Origin: a bacterium
GTDB taxonomy: Bacteria > DYJV01 > JALVYZ01
Assembly: GCA_027037705.1 (NCBI GenBank)
Contig: JALVYZ010000321.1
Span: forward strand, 1 to 8,101
Length of the DNA stretch: 8,101 nucleotides
Direction of reading: 5' to 3'
The translations under genes and the position numbers were made by a program. Shown here piece after piece: positions 1 to 7,431 of the stretch; within the stretch, counting starts at the first letter, position 1, and each line of letters opens with the position of its first letter. Under the pieces are notes generated by a model, which made no database searches, was not told the DNA's origin, and worked only from the letters and a program-made list of their open reading frames with translations.

Positions 1-85
1 CAATATGCCATAGAGCTTTAAAAATTAGTATACTGCATGCAATTCCTAAAATAAAAAAAAATATTTTATAAAGGAATGTTCCCAT
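1..85 (-). CDS. Possible start of a small membrane protein, cut by the window edge
   Basis: A reading frame opens with ATG at 85 and stays open for 28 codons to the left edge. It overlaps the last 20 bases of the carboxyltransferase gene in another frame. The peptide begins MGTFLYKIFFF and continues with hydrophobic residues to about residue 22, then FKALWHI, so it looks like one membrane helix near the N-terminus. A weak ribosome binding site (GGA, seven bases upstream) precedes the ATG. In sodium-pumping methylmalonyl-CoA decarboxylase operons the carboxyltransferase gene is often followed by a small single-helix OadG/MmdD-type subunit, and this frame would fit that place. However, I see no family-specific motif, and a run of nine T in the coding strand could make any frame look hydrophobic. 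Without the sequence to the left this remains tentative. Confidence 0.3.
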   Translation of the reverse strand, partial: MGTFLYKIFFFILGIACSILIFKALWHI

Positions 86-1616
86 GTTTTTTCCAAGGAT
101 TTTTATCTTCTTTATTTTCTAATGACTCATAAGCTTTAATTAAAATTTTTCTTGTTTCCTCTGGTTTAATAACTTTATCAATATATCCTAAACTTGCTCC
201 TAAATATGGATTTGCAAATTTATCTCTATACTCCTGAATTAATTCCTCTCTTTTTTTATTAGGATCTTCAGCATTTTGGAGCTCTTTTCTAAAAACAATA
301 TTAATTGCTCCTTCTGGACCCATTACTGAAATTTCTGCTGTTGGATAAGCAAAAACATAATCTCCTCTTAAATGCTTTGAATTCATAGCGCAATATGCAC
401 CACCATAAGCTTTTCTTGTAATTACTGTTATTTTTGGCACAGTTGCTTCAGCAAATGCATATATTATTTTTGCACCATGTCTAATTATTCCACCATACTC
501 CTGTTGAGTCCCAGGAAGATAACCTGGTACATCTTCAAGAACAAGAAGTGGAATATTAAAGCAATCACATGTTCTAACAAATCTTGCGCATTTATCTGAA
601 GAATTAATATCAAGGCAACCTGCATAATACATTGGATTATTAGCAATAACTCCAACAACTTTACCATTTAATCTAATAAATCCAACAATCATGTTAGGTG
701 CAAATTTTTCTTGAACTTCAAGAAATTTACCGTTATCTGCAATTAATTTTATTATTTTTTTCATATCATAAGGTCTTTTAGGATTTGCTGGGACTACTTC
801 ATTCAATTCTGGTATTATTTTATCTGGATTTTCGTTACATTCAACTACAGGTGGTTTTTCTTTGTTACTTTGAGGTAAATAACTTAATAACTCTTTTACT
901 TTATTAATGGTGGCTTCATCATTTTCACATGCAAAATGAACATTACCAGACTTTGTCATATGAGTATTAGCACCACCTAAAGTTTGATGGTCAACATCTT
1001 CATGTGTAACGGCTTTTATAACCTGTGGACCTGTAATATACATATAACTTGTATTTTGAGTCATAATAATAAAATCCATAATTGCAGGAGAATATACTGC
1101 TCCTCCAGCACAAGGGCCTAATATTGCAGCTATTTGTGGAATAACTCCTGAGTATAAAGTATTTCTTAAAAATATTTCAGCATAACCTGCTAATGATGTA
1201 ATTCCTTCTTGAATCCTTGCTCCACCTGAATCATTAAAACCCACTATTGGAGCATTATTTTTTGCTGCCATATCCATAACTTTGCAAATCTTTTCAGCAT
1301 GAGCAAGGCTTAAAGAACCGCCAAAAACTGTAAAATCTTGAGCAAATGCATAAACTAATCTTCCATTTACCTTACCAAATCCAGTAACAACTCCATCTCC
1401 AAGAATCTTTTTTTTCTCCATCCCAAAATAATTGCATCTGTGTTCTTTAAACTTATCAAGCTCAACAAAAGTTCCTTCATCAAAAAATTTAGCTAATCTT
1501 TCCCTCGCTGTTAATTTACCTTGAGCATGTTGTTTTTCAATTTTATCTTTTCCTCCACCAAGTTCAGCTTCTTTTTCCATGTTGTCCAATTTTTCAAATA
1601 AATCTTTAAGCTCCAC
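66..1616 (-). CDS. mmdA: Acyl-CoA carboxyltransferase subunit (methylmalonyl-CoA decarboxylase alpha / propionyl-CoA carboxylase beta type)
   Basis: This 516-residue protein is full length for the biotin-dependent carboxyltransferase family. Such enzymes move CO2 between biotin and a short acyl-CoA, either in propionyl-CoA carboxylase or in the sodium-pumping methylmalonyl-CoA decarboxylase. Two crotonase-type halves are visible. The N-half has GGARIQEG (131-138) and GPCAGGAVYSPA (167-178). The C-half has DVPGYLPGT (362-370), GGAYCAM (405-411) and MGPEGAINI (432-440). The glycine-rich pairs are the oxyanion-hole loops, and the C-terminal KKHGNIPL is typical of the MmdA/PccB branch. The start is GTG at 1616, four bases after an AAAGGAGGT ribosome binding site. 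It is the last complete gene of the minus-strand operon, 15 bases after the GGDEF gene. No biotin carboxylase, biotin carrier or membrane decarboxylase subunit lies in the window, so carboxylase versus sodium-pump decarboxylase cannot be decided. The symbol is a best guess. Confidence 0.92.
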   Translation of the reverse strand: MELKDLFEKLDNMEKEAELGGGKDKIEKQHAQGKLTARERLAKFFDEGTFVELDKFKEHRCNYFGMEKKKILGDGVVTGFGKVNGRLVYAFAQDFTVFGGSLSLAHAEKICKVMDMAAKNNAPIVGFNDSGGARIQEGITSLAGYAEIFLRNTLYSGVIPQIAAILGPCAGGAVYSPAIMDFIIMTQNTSYMYITGPQVIKAVTHEDVDHQTLGGANTHMTKSGNVHFACENDEATINKVKELLSYLPQSNKEKPPVVECNENPDKIIPELNEVVPANPKRPYDMKKIIKLIADNGKFLEVQEKFAPNMIVGFIRLNGKVVGVIANNPMYYAGCLDINSSDKCARFVRTCDCFNIPLLVLEDVPGYLPGTQQEYGGIIRHGAKIIYAFAEATVPKITVITRKAYGGAYCAMNSKHLRGDYVFAYPTAEISVMGPEGAINIVFRKELQNAEDPNKKREELIQEYRDKFANPYLGASLGYIDKVIKPEETRKILIKAYESLENKEDKNPWKKHGNIPL

Positions 1617-1620
1617 TTTT

Positions 1621-1629
1621 ACCTCCTTT
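1621..1629 (-). promoter_or_regulatory. Strong ribosome binding site fixing a GTG start
   Basis: The minus strand reads AAAGGAGGT followed by AAAA and GTG at 1616. This near-full match to the 16S anti-Shine-Dalgarno at normal spacing decides the GTG start of the carboxyltransferase. It lies wholly in the 15-base gap after the GGDEF stop, so both genes are very likely on one transcript. Confidence 0.85.
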
Positions 1630-1631
1630 GA

Positions 1632-2636
1632 TTAATATACGATTTCAAAAGTATTTCCTTTTTGTTTAGCCTTATACATAGCTTCATCTGCTTTTCTTAT
1701 AACTTCCTCAAAACTTTCTTTTTTTTCTACATAATATGCTCCTCCACTTATTTTAACTCTAATTTCATTATTTTTATAAATAAATTTAGCATTAGATACT
1801 CTTTCAATAATCCTTTTCCCAATATTAATGGCTATTTCTTTAGTTATGTTATTAACCAGTATAACAAATTCATCACCTCCATACCTGCAAACAATATCAC
1901 CGTCTCTTGTACATTTTTTTATTAGTTCTGCAACCTTTTTTAAAATTAGATCTCCTGCTAAGTGCCCATAAGTATCATTAATTTCTTTAAAATTATCTAA
2001 ATCAAAAAAGTACAAAGCAAATCTATTTTTTCCAGGAATAAAATTTGATAACAATCCCTTTAATTTTATTTCAAAAGCTCTTCTATTATAAACAGAAGTC
2101 AATTTGTCAATAAATGCTTTTTTTTCTAAATCTAATACTTTCTTTTCAAATTGAAATGCTTTTTCATTTAATATTTTAATTTTATTTTTTAAAATTTGAA
2201 TTTCATTACTATAGAAATCTATAAAATTAATTAACTCTTGAATAACCTTTTTAAGAATAATTATAACATCTGAGGTTTTTTTTAAATCTTTTATGTTGTA
2301 TATTTCGTTTTCTATGCTTTTAAGTTTTGTTTTAAATTTGTTAATTTGAACATTAATATTATTTATTAGTTCTTCAAAATTTTTTATAAGTTCTTTTATA
2401 TTTTCTCTATTTTCATAAAAATCAAACTCAAAAAAATAACTGTAATTTTCAAAAAAAGTTTTTATCTTTTTCTTGAATTCTTCTAAGTCTTCAAGTGATA
2501 ATAAATTGTCTATTTCTTCGTTTAATGATTTGAATTCATAAAAGAGATAGGATTCTCTAATTAAAAGATTCTGAAAATTCTTGAATATTAGCTTTAATAT
2601 TGTTCTAAACAAAAACATTAAATCATCTTTTCCCAT
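1632..2636 (-). CDS. Soluble diguanylate cyclase (GGDEF domain, helical N-terminus)
   Basis: This 334-residue protein should make the second messenger cyclic di-GMP from two GTP. The C-terminal GGDEF domain spans about 172-334. It opens with the usual DKLTSVYNRRAF segment (177-188), then FFDLDNFKEINDTYGH (210-225), the intact active-site GGDEF (253-257), and a C-terminal ADEAMYKAKQKGN (316-328). An RxxD product-inhibition site (Arg244, Asp247) sits five residues before GGDEF, so feedback control is likely kept. Residues 1-145 are mainly helical, Lys/Phe/Asn-rich and match no sensor I recognise; 145-175 looks like the short coiled coil that often links a sensor to GGDEF. No membrane helix or signal peptide is visible, so it is probably cytoplasmic. 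The tlyA stop (TAG) is part of its TAGGAT ribosome binding site, and an 8-base gap suggests translational coupling. Lying downstream of a chemoreceptor suggests a link to motility control. Confidence 0.93.
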   Translation of the reverse strand: MGKDDLMFLFRTILKLIFKNFQNLLIRESYLFYEFKSLNEEIDNLLSLEDLEEFKKKIKTFFENYSYFFEFDFYENRENIKELIKNFEELINNINVQINKFKTKLKSIENEIYNIKDLKKTSDVIIILKKVIQELINFIDFYSNEIQILKNKIKILNEKAFQFEKKVLDLEKKAFIDKLTSVYNRRAFEIKLKGLLSNFIPGKNRFALYFFDLDNFKEINDTYGHLAGDLILKKVAELIKKCTRDGDIVCRYGGDEFVILVNNITKEIAINIGKRIIERVSNAKFIYKNNEIRVKISGGAYYVEKKESFEEVIRKADEAMYKAKQKGNTFEIVY

Positions 2637-2644
2637 TTTTTATC

Positions 2645-3373
2645 CTATAATTTTTTTAAATATATAAGAAATTCTTTGTTCCCTTTTTGGCCTAAAATTG
2701 GAGATTCAACCAAACCTAATATACTTAAATTAATTGAAGAAAAAAAATCCTTTAAATTTGATATTACTTTCTCATGGATATTAGAATCTTTTACTATTCC
2801 TCCTTTTCCTACTTCATCCTTGCCTGCTTCAAATTGAGGTTTTATTAATGCAATTATTTCTCCATTATCCTTTAAAAAATCCAAACATTTTGGTACAATC
2901 AATTTTAATGAAATAAAAGACACATCAATTGTACATAAATCGATTAAATCTAATATTTTATTAGATTTAATATATCTAAAATTACATTTCTCAATATTTA
3001 TTACTTTAGGATTATTCCTTAACTTGTAATGTAATTGACCATATCCAACATCTATTGCATAAACTTTATTAGCTCCATATTGCAACAAACAATCTGTAAA
3101 ACCACCAGTAGATGCACCAACATCCATACAAATTTTATCTCTTACTTCTACATTAAATTGATTCAGTGCATATTCTAATTTTAAACCACCTCTACTAACA
3201 AATTTGGGTAAGGCTTTTATTTCTATTTCAATATCTTCTGTAAATTTTTTTCCTGGTTTATTCACTTTAATATTATTCACAAAAACTTGACCTGCAAGTA
3301 TCATAGCCTGAGCTTTATGTCTGGATTCTACTATATTCTTTTCTGTTAAAATTGTATCAAGTCTTTTTTTCAT
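2645..3373 (-). CDS. tlyA: TlyA-family rRNA 2'-O-methyltransferase (S4 + FtsJ-like domains)
   Basis: This 242-residue protein has the TlyA layout: an N-terminal S4 RNA-binding domain (about 2-55, [20 protein letters not shown]) followed by an RrmJ/FtsJ-like methyltransferase. The S-adenosylmethionine loop is [11 protein letters not shown] (84-94), followed by [12 protein letters not shown] (104-115). A likely catalytic Lys-Asp-Lys-Glu tetrad is Lys65, Asp150 (TIDVSFISL), Lys178 (LIKPQFE) and Glu234 (GNKEF). Characterised TlyA proteins methylate cytidines in 16S helix 44 and 23S helix 69, affecting capreomycin sensitivity. The old label 'hemolysin' is historical. Its ATG shares ATGA with the stop of the upstream chemoreceptor and has no Shine-Dalgarno of its own, so it probably depends on termination-reinitiation. 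The length is normal and there is no break. Whether both rRNA sites or only one is modified cannot be told from sequence alone. Confidence 0.95.
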   Translation of the reverse strand: MKKRLDTILTEKNIVESRHKAQAMILAGQVFVNNIKVNKPGKKFTEDIEIEIKALPKFVSRGGLKLEYALNQFNVEVRDKICMDVGASTGGFTDCLLQYGANKVYAIDVGYGQLHYKLRNNPKVINIEKCNFRYIKSNKILDLIDLCTIDVSFISLKLIVPKCLDFLKDNGEIIALIKPQFEAGKDEVGKGGIVKDSNIHEKVISNLKDFFSSINLSILGLVESPILGQKGNKEFLIYLKKL

Positions 3374-4980
3374 ATTTTAAATGATTCCATCAATTTATTT
3401 AATTCATCAGCTTTTTTAGAAAAAACCTCTACAGTTTTTTCTAATTGTTCAACAGAAGAAATTATAGATTCAAAATTTTTATTGTTAAGCTCTGCAATTT
3501 CATTATATTTTATAATATTCTTTGAAATGATTGATATTGAAGTATATTGCTGTTCAATAGCAACAGCTATTTTTTCAGAGTCTTTTTTATTTCTATCTGC
3601 AGTTTCTTTTATTTCATTTAATTTTTGATAGATTGATTTTGAAATATTTATTCCTTCTGATATTTTTGAGTTAATGGTTTTCAAATAATCGTAAATATCC
3701 TCAGTTGATTTACTTGAGGTATCAGCAAGTTTTCGAATCTCTTCTGCAACAACAGAAAATCCTTTACCATGTTCCCCAGCTTTTGAAGCCTCAATAGATG
3801 CATTTAAAGATAATAATTTTGTTTTTTTGGCTATCTCACTAATAATATTAATTATTTCGTCAATCTTTTCAGATAAGTTAGATATCTCATTTAGCCAATT
3901 CATTAAATCTTCAATTGCTCTATAGCTACTCATAGCTTTATTATAATTTTCTTCAGAAATTTTTTTATTTTCTATTGCATAGTCTTTTATATCAGAAATA
4001 GATTTTTCAATTTCTACTATTGAAGTTGAAAGTGATTCAGTATTATTCAGTTGTTCAAGCATATTTTTATTATTTTCTGTTAACTTACTTAAAATATTAT
4101 TTAAATTGTTTTGTATTTCTGTTGATGAAGAATCCATATATTGTGTTAATGATTTTACATTTGAAATAATATTACTCATTCCTTCTTTTAACTTTATAAA
4201 TCCTTTTTCAACAGATTTTATTTCTACTTCATTAAATTTTTTAAAATTTTTCAGTTGTTCATCAATTTTAGAAAGATCACCTTTTGAAATGTTTTCAAAA
4301 ATTTTTGTAGTGGATTCAACAAGGTCAAAATATGGTTTTGATAGTATTTGTAAAAGAATAGCTATGCAAATTATTAGGATTACAGTAATAATTATAACAG
4401 TATAAATAGTTTTTTTAAAAGCAAGCTCTCTTTTTTGTTTCAACTCTGAAATTAACTTTGCATTTATATTTTTTTCTAATATTCCAATTATATATGGAAA
4501 ATTTTTTAAAGATTTAATATAAACTATTAAATTTTGAGAAGCGTAATAAAAGTCTGCTCCTTTATAATAATTTTTAAAAAATTTATGCAATCTTTTATTT
4601 AAATTTTTATCTTTGAAGTAAATAGAAAATAACTTACCCTTATTTTTTTTTATTTCTGGATCATATAAAATTTTACCATTTCTATCAAAAATTATAACTT
4701 TCTGAGTTTTATTTTCATTATAAAAATTACTACTAATGTTAATAAGATGATCAATTATAATTGTTAGCCCTTTTAAATAATCATCAAGCATCTTTTCTGT
4801 TAAATCAATTTGTGATTTCAAATTATTGATCTCTATTTTTTCAATTTTCTTCTGAAAATTAGAAATATCATTTAATATTTCAGATTGATATAATTTTATA
4901 TTTATAATAGTTATGATTAATACTGTTATTATTACTATAATATTAGAAAATAATAAAAATTTACTTTTTAAGCTTGACAT
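3370..4980 (-). CDS. Methyl-accepting chemotaxis protein with extracytoplasmic Cache-like sensor
   Basis: This 536-residue transmembrane chemoreceptor signals through CheA/CheW to the flagellar motor. A first membrane helix spans about 8-30 and a second about 191-213. Between them lies an external sensor of about 160 residues with [15 protein letters not shown] (95-109) and a following GK, the pattern of a single Cache domain. A HAMP region follows (about 214-268, including ISKGDLS). The signalling hairpin occupies about 275-536; its tip, at 383-422, carries [20 protein letters not shown] and then the [10 protein letters not shown] segment, close to the family consensus. There is no C-terminal pentapeptide tether for CheR/CheB; the protein ends LMESFKI. 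The start ATG at 4980 has a good AGAGGAG ribosome binding site. It is first in the minus-strand operon and diverges from rluD. The ligand cannot be predicted; Cache sensors usually bind small metabolites. Confidence 0.95.
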   Translation of the reverse strand: MSSLKSKFLLFSNIIVIITVLIITIINIKLYQSEILNDISNFQKKIEKIEINNLKSQIDLTEKMLDDYLKGLTIIIDHLINISSNFYNENKTQKVIIFDRNGKILYDPEIKKNKGKLFSIYFKDKNLNKRLHKFFKNYYKGADFYYASQNLIVYIKSLKNFPYIIGILEKNINAKLISELKQKRELAFKKTIYTVIIITVILIICIAILLQILSKPYFDLVESTTKIFENISKGDLSKIDEQLKNFKKFNEVEIKSVEKGFIKLKEGMSNIISNVKSLTQYMDSSSTEIQNNLNNILSKLTENNKNMLEQLNNTESLSTSIVEIEKSISDIKDYAIENKKISEENYNKAMSSYRAIEDLMNWLNEISNLSEKIDEIINIISEIAKKTKLLSLNASIEASKAGEHGKGFSVVAEEIRKLADTSSKSTEDIYDYLKTINSKISEGINISKSIYQKLNEIKETADRNKKDSEKIAVAIEQQYTSISIISKNIIKYNEIAELNNKNFESIISSVEQLEKTVEVFSKKADELNKLMESFKI

Positions 4981-5037
4981 TTTATGTCTCCTCTATATTT
5001 ATTCTAATTATGAAAATTACATTTTGCTCTATAACAA
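4981..5037. promoter_or_regulatory. Very short divergent control region between the chemoreceptor operon and rluD
   Basis: Only 29 bases separate the start codons at 4980 (minus) and 5010 (plus). On the minus strand AGAGGAG (4994 down to 4988) serves the chemoreceptor seven bases before its ATG. A possible minus promoter is TTGTTA (5037 to 5032) with CATAAT (5012 to 5007), spacing 19, which would place the -10 box over the rluD start codon. On the plus strand a TTGACA lies at 4974-4979 and TATATT at 4994-4999, but their 14-base spacing is too short for a standard promoter. Promoters must therefore overlap coding sequence on at least one side. The exact elements are guesses. Confidence 0.3.
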
Positions 5038-5969
5038 ATAATGAAAGATTAGACAAATATCTATTTGATATTTTTTCAAACTATTCGAGAAATTTTTATA
5101 CAAAATTAATAAATGACAAAAAAGTTTTAGTCAATAATAAAATTCAAAAAAGTAGTTATAAAATTAAAAATAAAGATTTAATTGAAATTCAAATAACCAA
5201 ACCTAAGAAAATAGACTTATCTCCTCAAAAAATTGATATTGAAATTTTATTTGAAGATAAAGATATTATTATAATAAATAAACCAGCAGGAATTGTTGTC
5301 CATCCATCAGCAGGACATTTTGATAATACTATTGTAAATGCACTACTTTATCATTGTAATGATTTATCATCTATTTCCGGAGAAATTAGACCAGGAATAG
5401 TTCATAGATTGGATAAAAAAACATCAGGAATATTGATTGTTGCAAAAAATGACAAAGCCCATATTGGTTTATCAAATCAGTTTAAAGAAAAAAGGATAAA
5501 CAAGTATTACAAGGCTCTCGTTTTTGGTAAAATAAACAAGAAAAAAGGAAGGGTTGAAAATTTTATTGGCAGACATAAAGTTAATAGATTAAAAATGAGT
5601 TCATTCACAAATCATGGCAAAATCGCAGTTACAAATTTCACAGTTGAAAAATATATTAATAACTTTACTTTGATAGATGTAAATATTGAAACAGGAAGGA
5701 CTCATCAAATCAGAGTTCATTTTTCAGAAATGGGTCATCCTGTTGTTGGCGATGATTTATACATTTCAAAAGGAATTTTAAAAAAATATTCTAAAAAAAT
5801 TTTAGATAAAATTGATAAATTAAACAGATACTTTTTGCATGCATATAAAATGATATTCGTTCATCCAGTTAAAAATGAAAAAATGCAAATTGAAATAGAT
5901 TTACCAGAAGAATTAAAAGAATTTCTGAAATTTCTGGAGGAGGAAAATGTTAAAGAAAATAGTAATTGA
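5010..5969 (+). CDS. rluD: RluD-type 23S rRNA pseudouridine synthase
   Basis: From ATG at 5010 this is a 319-residue protein, normal for RluD/RluA-family enzymes, which turn uridines of rRNA into pseudouridine. An N-terminal S4 domain (about 1-65, beginning MKITFCSITNNERLDKYL) precedes the catalytic domain. The catalytic motif HRLDKKTSG is at 132-140 with Asp135 as the nucleophile, and the family-specific GRTHQIRVHFSEMGHPVVGD lies at 229-248. INKPAGIVVHPSAGH (89-103) is also typical. A longer frame opening with TTG at 4974 would add 12 hydrophobic residues ahead of the S4 domain and overlap the chemoreceptor start, so I reject it. No Shine-Dalgarno is visible before 5010. The last 23 bases overlap the next gene. 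The S4 domain favours RluD or RluC over RluA; RluD (23S helix 69) is the best guess, not proven. Confidence 0.92.
   Translation: MKITFCSITNNERLDKYLFDIFSNYSRNFYTKLINDKKVLVNNKIQKSSYKIKNKDLIEIQITKPKKIDLSPQKIDIEILFEDKDIIIINKPAGIVVHPSAGHFDNTIVNALLYHCNDLSSISGEIRPGIVHRLDKKTSGILIVAKNDKAHIGLSNQFKEKRINKYYKALVFGKINKKKGRVENFIGRHKVNRLKMSSFTNHGKIAVTNFTVEKYINNFTLIDVNIETGRTHQIRVHFSEMGHPVVGDDLYISKGILKKYSKKILDKIDKLNRYFLHAYKMIFVHPVKNEKMQIEIDLPEELKEFLKFLEEENVKENSN
5936..5943 (+). promoter_or_regulatory. Ribosome binding site of the inositol-phosphatase gene inside rluD
   Basis: GGAGGAGG, then AAA and ATG at 5947, lies inside the last codons of rluD. It is strong and fixes the downstream start, giving translation coupled to, or independent of, rluD on one transcript. 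It contrasts with the missing site in front of rluD. Confidence 0.75.
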
Positions 5970-6720
5970 AGCTGGTAAAATTATTAAAGATAATTTTTAT
6001 TCTGCTAAAGATGTTAAATTTAAAGGAGAAATTGACCTTGTTACAAAATTTGATATTGAAATTGAAAAATTTTTATACAAAAAATTAAAGGATATTTATC
6101 CTGAATTTGTAATAATTGGAGAAGAAGAAAGTTATGATACACAATTAACAAATGCTCCAAATAGAATTTATATAGATCCAATTGATGGGACAACAAATTT
6201 TGTTCATTCTATACCATTTGTGGCAGTATGTGTTGGCATTATTAAAGACAATAAACTTTTTGAAGGAGCTATTTATAATCCCATATTAGATGAATTTTTT
6301 TATGCAAAAAAAGGGGAGGGTGCATTTTTAAATGAAAAAAAGATTTATGTTTCCAAAGAAAATAAATTAGAAAGATCTCTTGTTGTAACTGGTTTTCCTT
6401 ATAATATTAGACAGGATGAATTTACTTTTAACTGGAATATAGAAACTGTAAAAAAAGTACTAAAAAATACTCTTGCATTCAGGCGACTTGGTTCAGCTGC
6501 AATTGATTTATGCTATGTAGCAAGAGGAAGTTATGAAATTTTTTACGAAATGGGATTAAAACCATGGGATGTAGCTGCTGGAATTTTAATTGTTGAAGAA
6601 GCAGGTGGAAAAGTAACCAATGAAAAAGGAAAAGAATTTGACCTGCATGAAGATAAAATTATTGTTGCTACAAATAGTAAACTGCATGATAAATTTTTAA
6701 AACTAATTAATAATATTTAA
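5947..6720 (+). CDS. suhB: Inositol monophosphatase family protein (SuhB-like)
   Basis: This 257-residue protein is full length for the Mg2+-dependent inositol monophosphatase family, which removes phosphate from myo-inositol phosphates, fructose-1,6-bisphosphate or related sugars. Metal-site residues are in place: GEEE (58-61), DPIDGTTNF (77-85, with Asp77 and Asp80) and PWDVAAGILIVEEAGG (206-221, with Asp208). It begins in the last 23 bases of rluD behind a strong ribosome binding site, so the two form an operon. In Escherichia coli the family member SuhB joins the rRNA transcription antitermination complex, and pairing here with a 23S pseudouridine synthase agrees with such a role. Family members are hard to tell apart by sequence and an enzyme for inositol or fructose-1,6-bisphosphate is equally possible. 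No clear intrinsic terminator follows, so some transcription may run on into the CRISPR leader. The symbol is tentative. Confidence 0.9.
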   Translation: MLKKIVIEAGKIIKDNFYSAKDVKFKGEIDLVTKFDIEIEKFLYKKLKDIYPEFVIIGEEESYDTQLTNAPNRIYIDPIDGTTNFVHSIPFVAVCVGIIKDNKLFEGAIYNPILDEFFYAKKGEGAFLNEKKIYVSKENKLERSLVVTGFPYNIRQDEFTFNWNIETVKKVLKNTLAFRRLGSAAIDLCYVARGSYEIFYEMGLKPWDVAAGILIVEEAGGKVTNEKGKEFDLHEDKIIVATNSKLHDKFLKLINNI

Positions 6721-6935
6721 CTTTTTAAAAGATTTAGCTAAATATTTTATTTACATCAAGAAAAAATATTCACTTATTGAAAATTCTGTCGATGTATGAT
6801 AAGGAAAAAATATTAGGTTTTTGACAGAAAAATAAGAGGTGGGATTTTTCTAATCTATTAAAATTATTAAAAAACCATTTTTCAAAATTATTATTGACAT
6901 AAAATAAAATTATGTATTATATTAAAAAATCTGGT
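6721..6935 (+). promoter_or_regulatory. CRISPR leader
   Basis: This is 215 bases of AT-rich sequence without a credible gene, ending at the first repeat. It lies on the side that the repeat orientation (ATTGAAAC at the 3' end) and the broken distal repeat both predict for the leader. It holds the inverted repeat TTCTGTC (6784-6790) / GACAGAA (6823-6829), separated by 32 bases, then an AGAGGTGGGATTTTTC element near 6835-6850 and the promoter near its end. Leaders carry the promoter and the integration signals for new spacers; which of these sequences binds a factor is unknown. The longest ATG frame is only ten codons (6792-6824) and is not counted as a gene. Confidence 0.8.
6894..6923 (+). promoter_or_regulatory. 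Sigma70-type promoter of the CRISPR array
   Basis: A perfect -35 TTGACA (6894-6899) and a -10 TATATT (6918-6923) are separated by 18 bases; the alternative TTATAT (6917-6922) gives 17. Transcription would start around 6930, some six bases before the first repeat, the place expected for a pre-crRNA promoter. Confidence 0.65.
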
Positions 6936-7431
6936 GTTTTTAGCGTACCTATAAGGAATTGAAACCCCGATGTTGCCGTTAGGTGCAGATGATAGAGCAG
7001 GTGTTTTTAGCGTACCTATAAGGAATTGAAACCTAATTAGCGCATCTTCTATATCTTTTTTACTTTTAAGTTTTTAGCGTACCTATAAGGAATTGAAACA
7101 GCGAAGCTAAATAAAAAGTTAGAAAAGGAGGGAAGGTTTTTAGCGTACCTATAAGGAATTGAAACAGAAGAATTAAACAAAAAATTAAAAGAGGAGGTAG
7201 GTTTTTAGCGTACCTATAAGGAATTGAAACAACTACAGAAATACCAGCCTTATTTACTATTCTTTGGGTTTTTAGCGTACCTATAAGGAATTGAAACTTG
7301 TATCGTAAGAGAAATCTTTAAATTTTTCATAGAAGTTTTTAGCGTACCTATAAGGAATTGAAACATGGAAATAATCCTCAGCATTAAATCTACTTTTAAA
7401 AGTTTTTAGCGTACCTATAAGGAATTGAAAC

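Noticed and set aside
485-667. Minus-strand open frame of 60 codons inside the carboxyltransferase gene
   Set aside because: It is a shifted-frame shadow of a conserved enzyme on the same strand.
1662-1925. Plus-strand open frame inside the GGDEF gene
   Set aside because: It is antisense to the conserved GGDEF domain, rich in Phe/Ile/Ser/Asn as expected from AT-rich complement, and has no family motif.
4106-4405. Plus-strand open frame inside the chemoreceptor gene
   Set aside because: It is antisense to the HAMP and signalling region of a clear receptor and shows no motif or ribosome binding site.
4974-5009. Upstream TTG start adding 12 residues to the pseudouridine synthase
   Set aside because: It has no ribosome binding site, overlaps the chemoreceptor start and adds a hydrophobic stretch ahead of the S4 domain; ATG at 5010 fits the family.
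6741-6770. AATATTTT / AAAATATT inverted repeat after the inositol-phosphatase gene as a terminator
   Set aside because: The stem is all A-T with a 14-base loop and no T run behind it, so chance in AT-rich sequence explains it.
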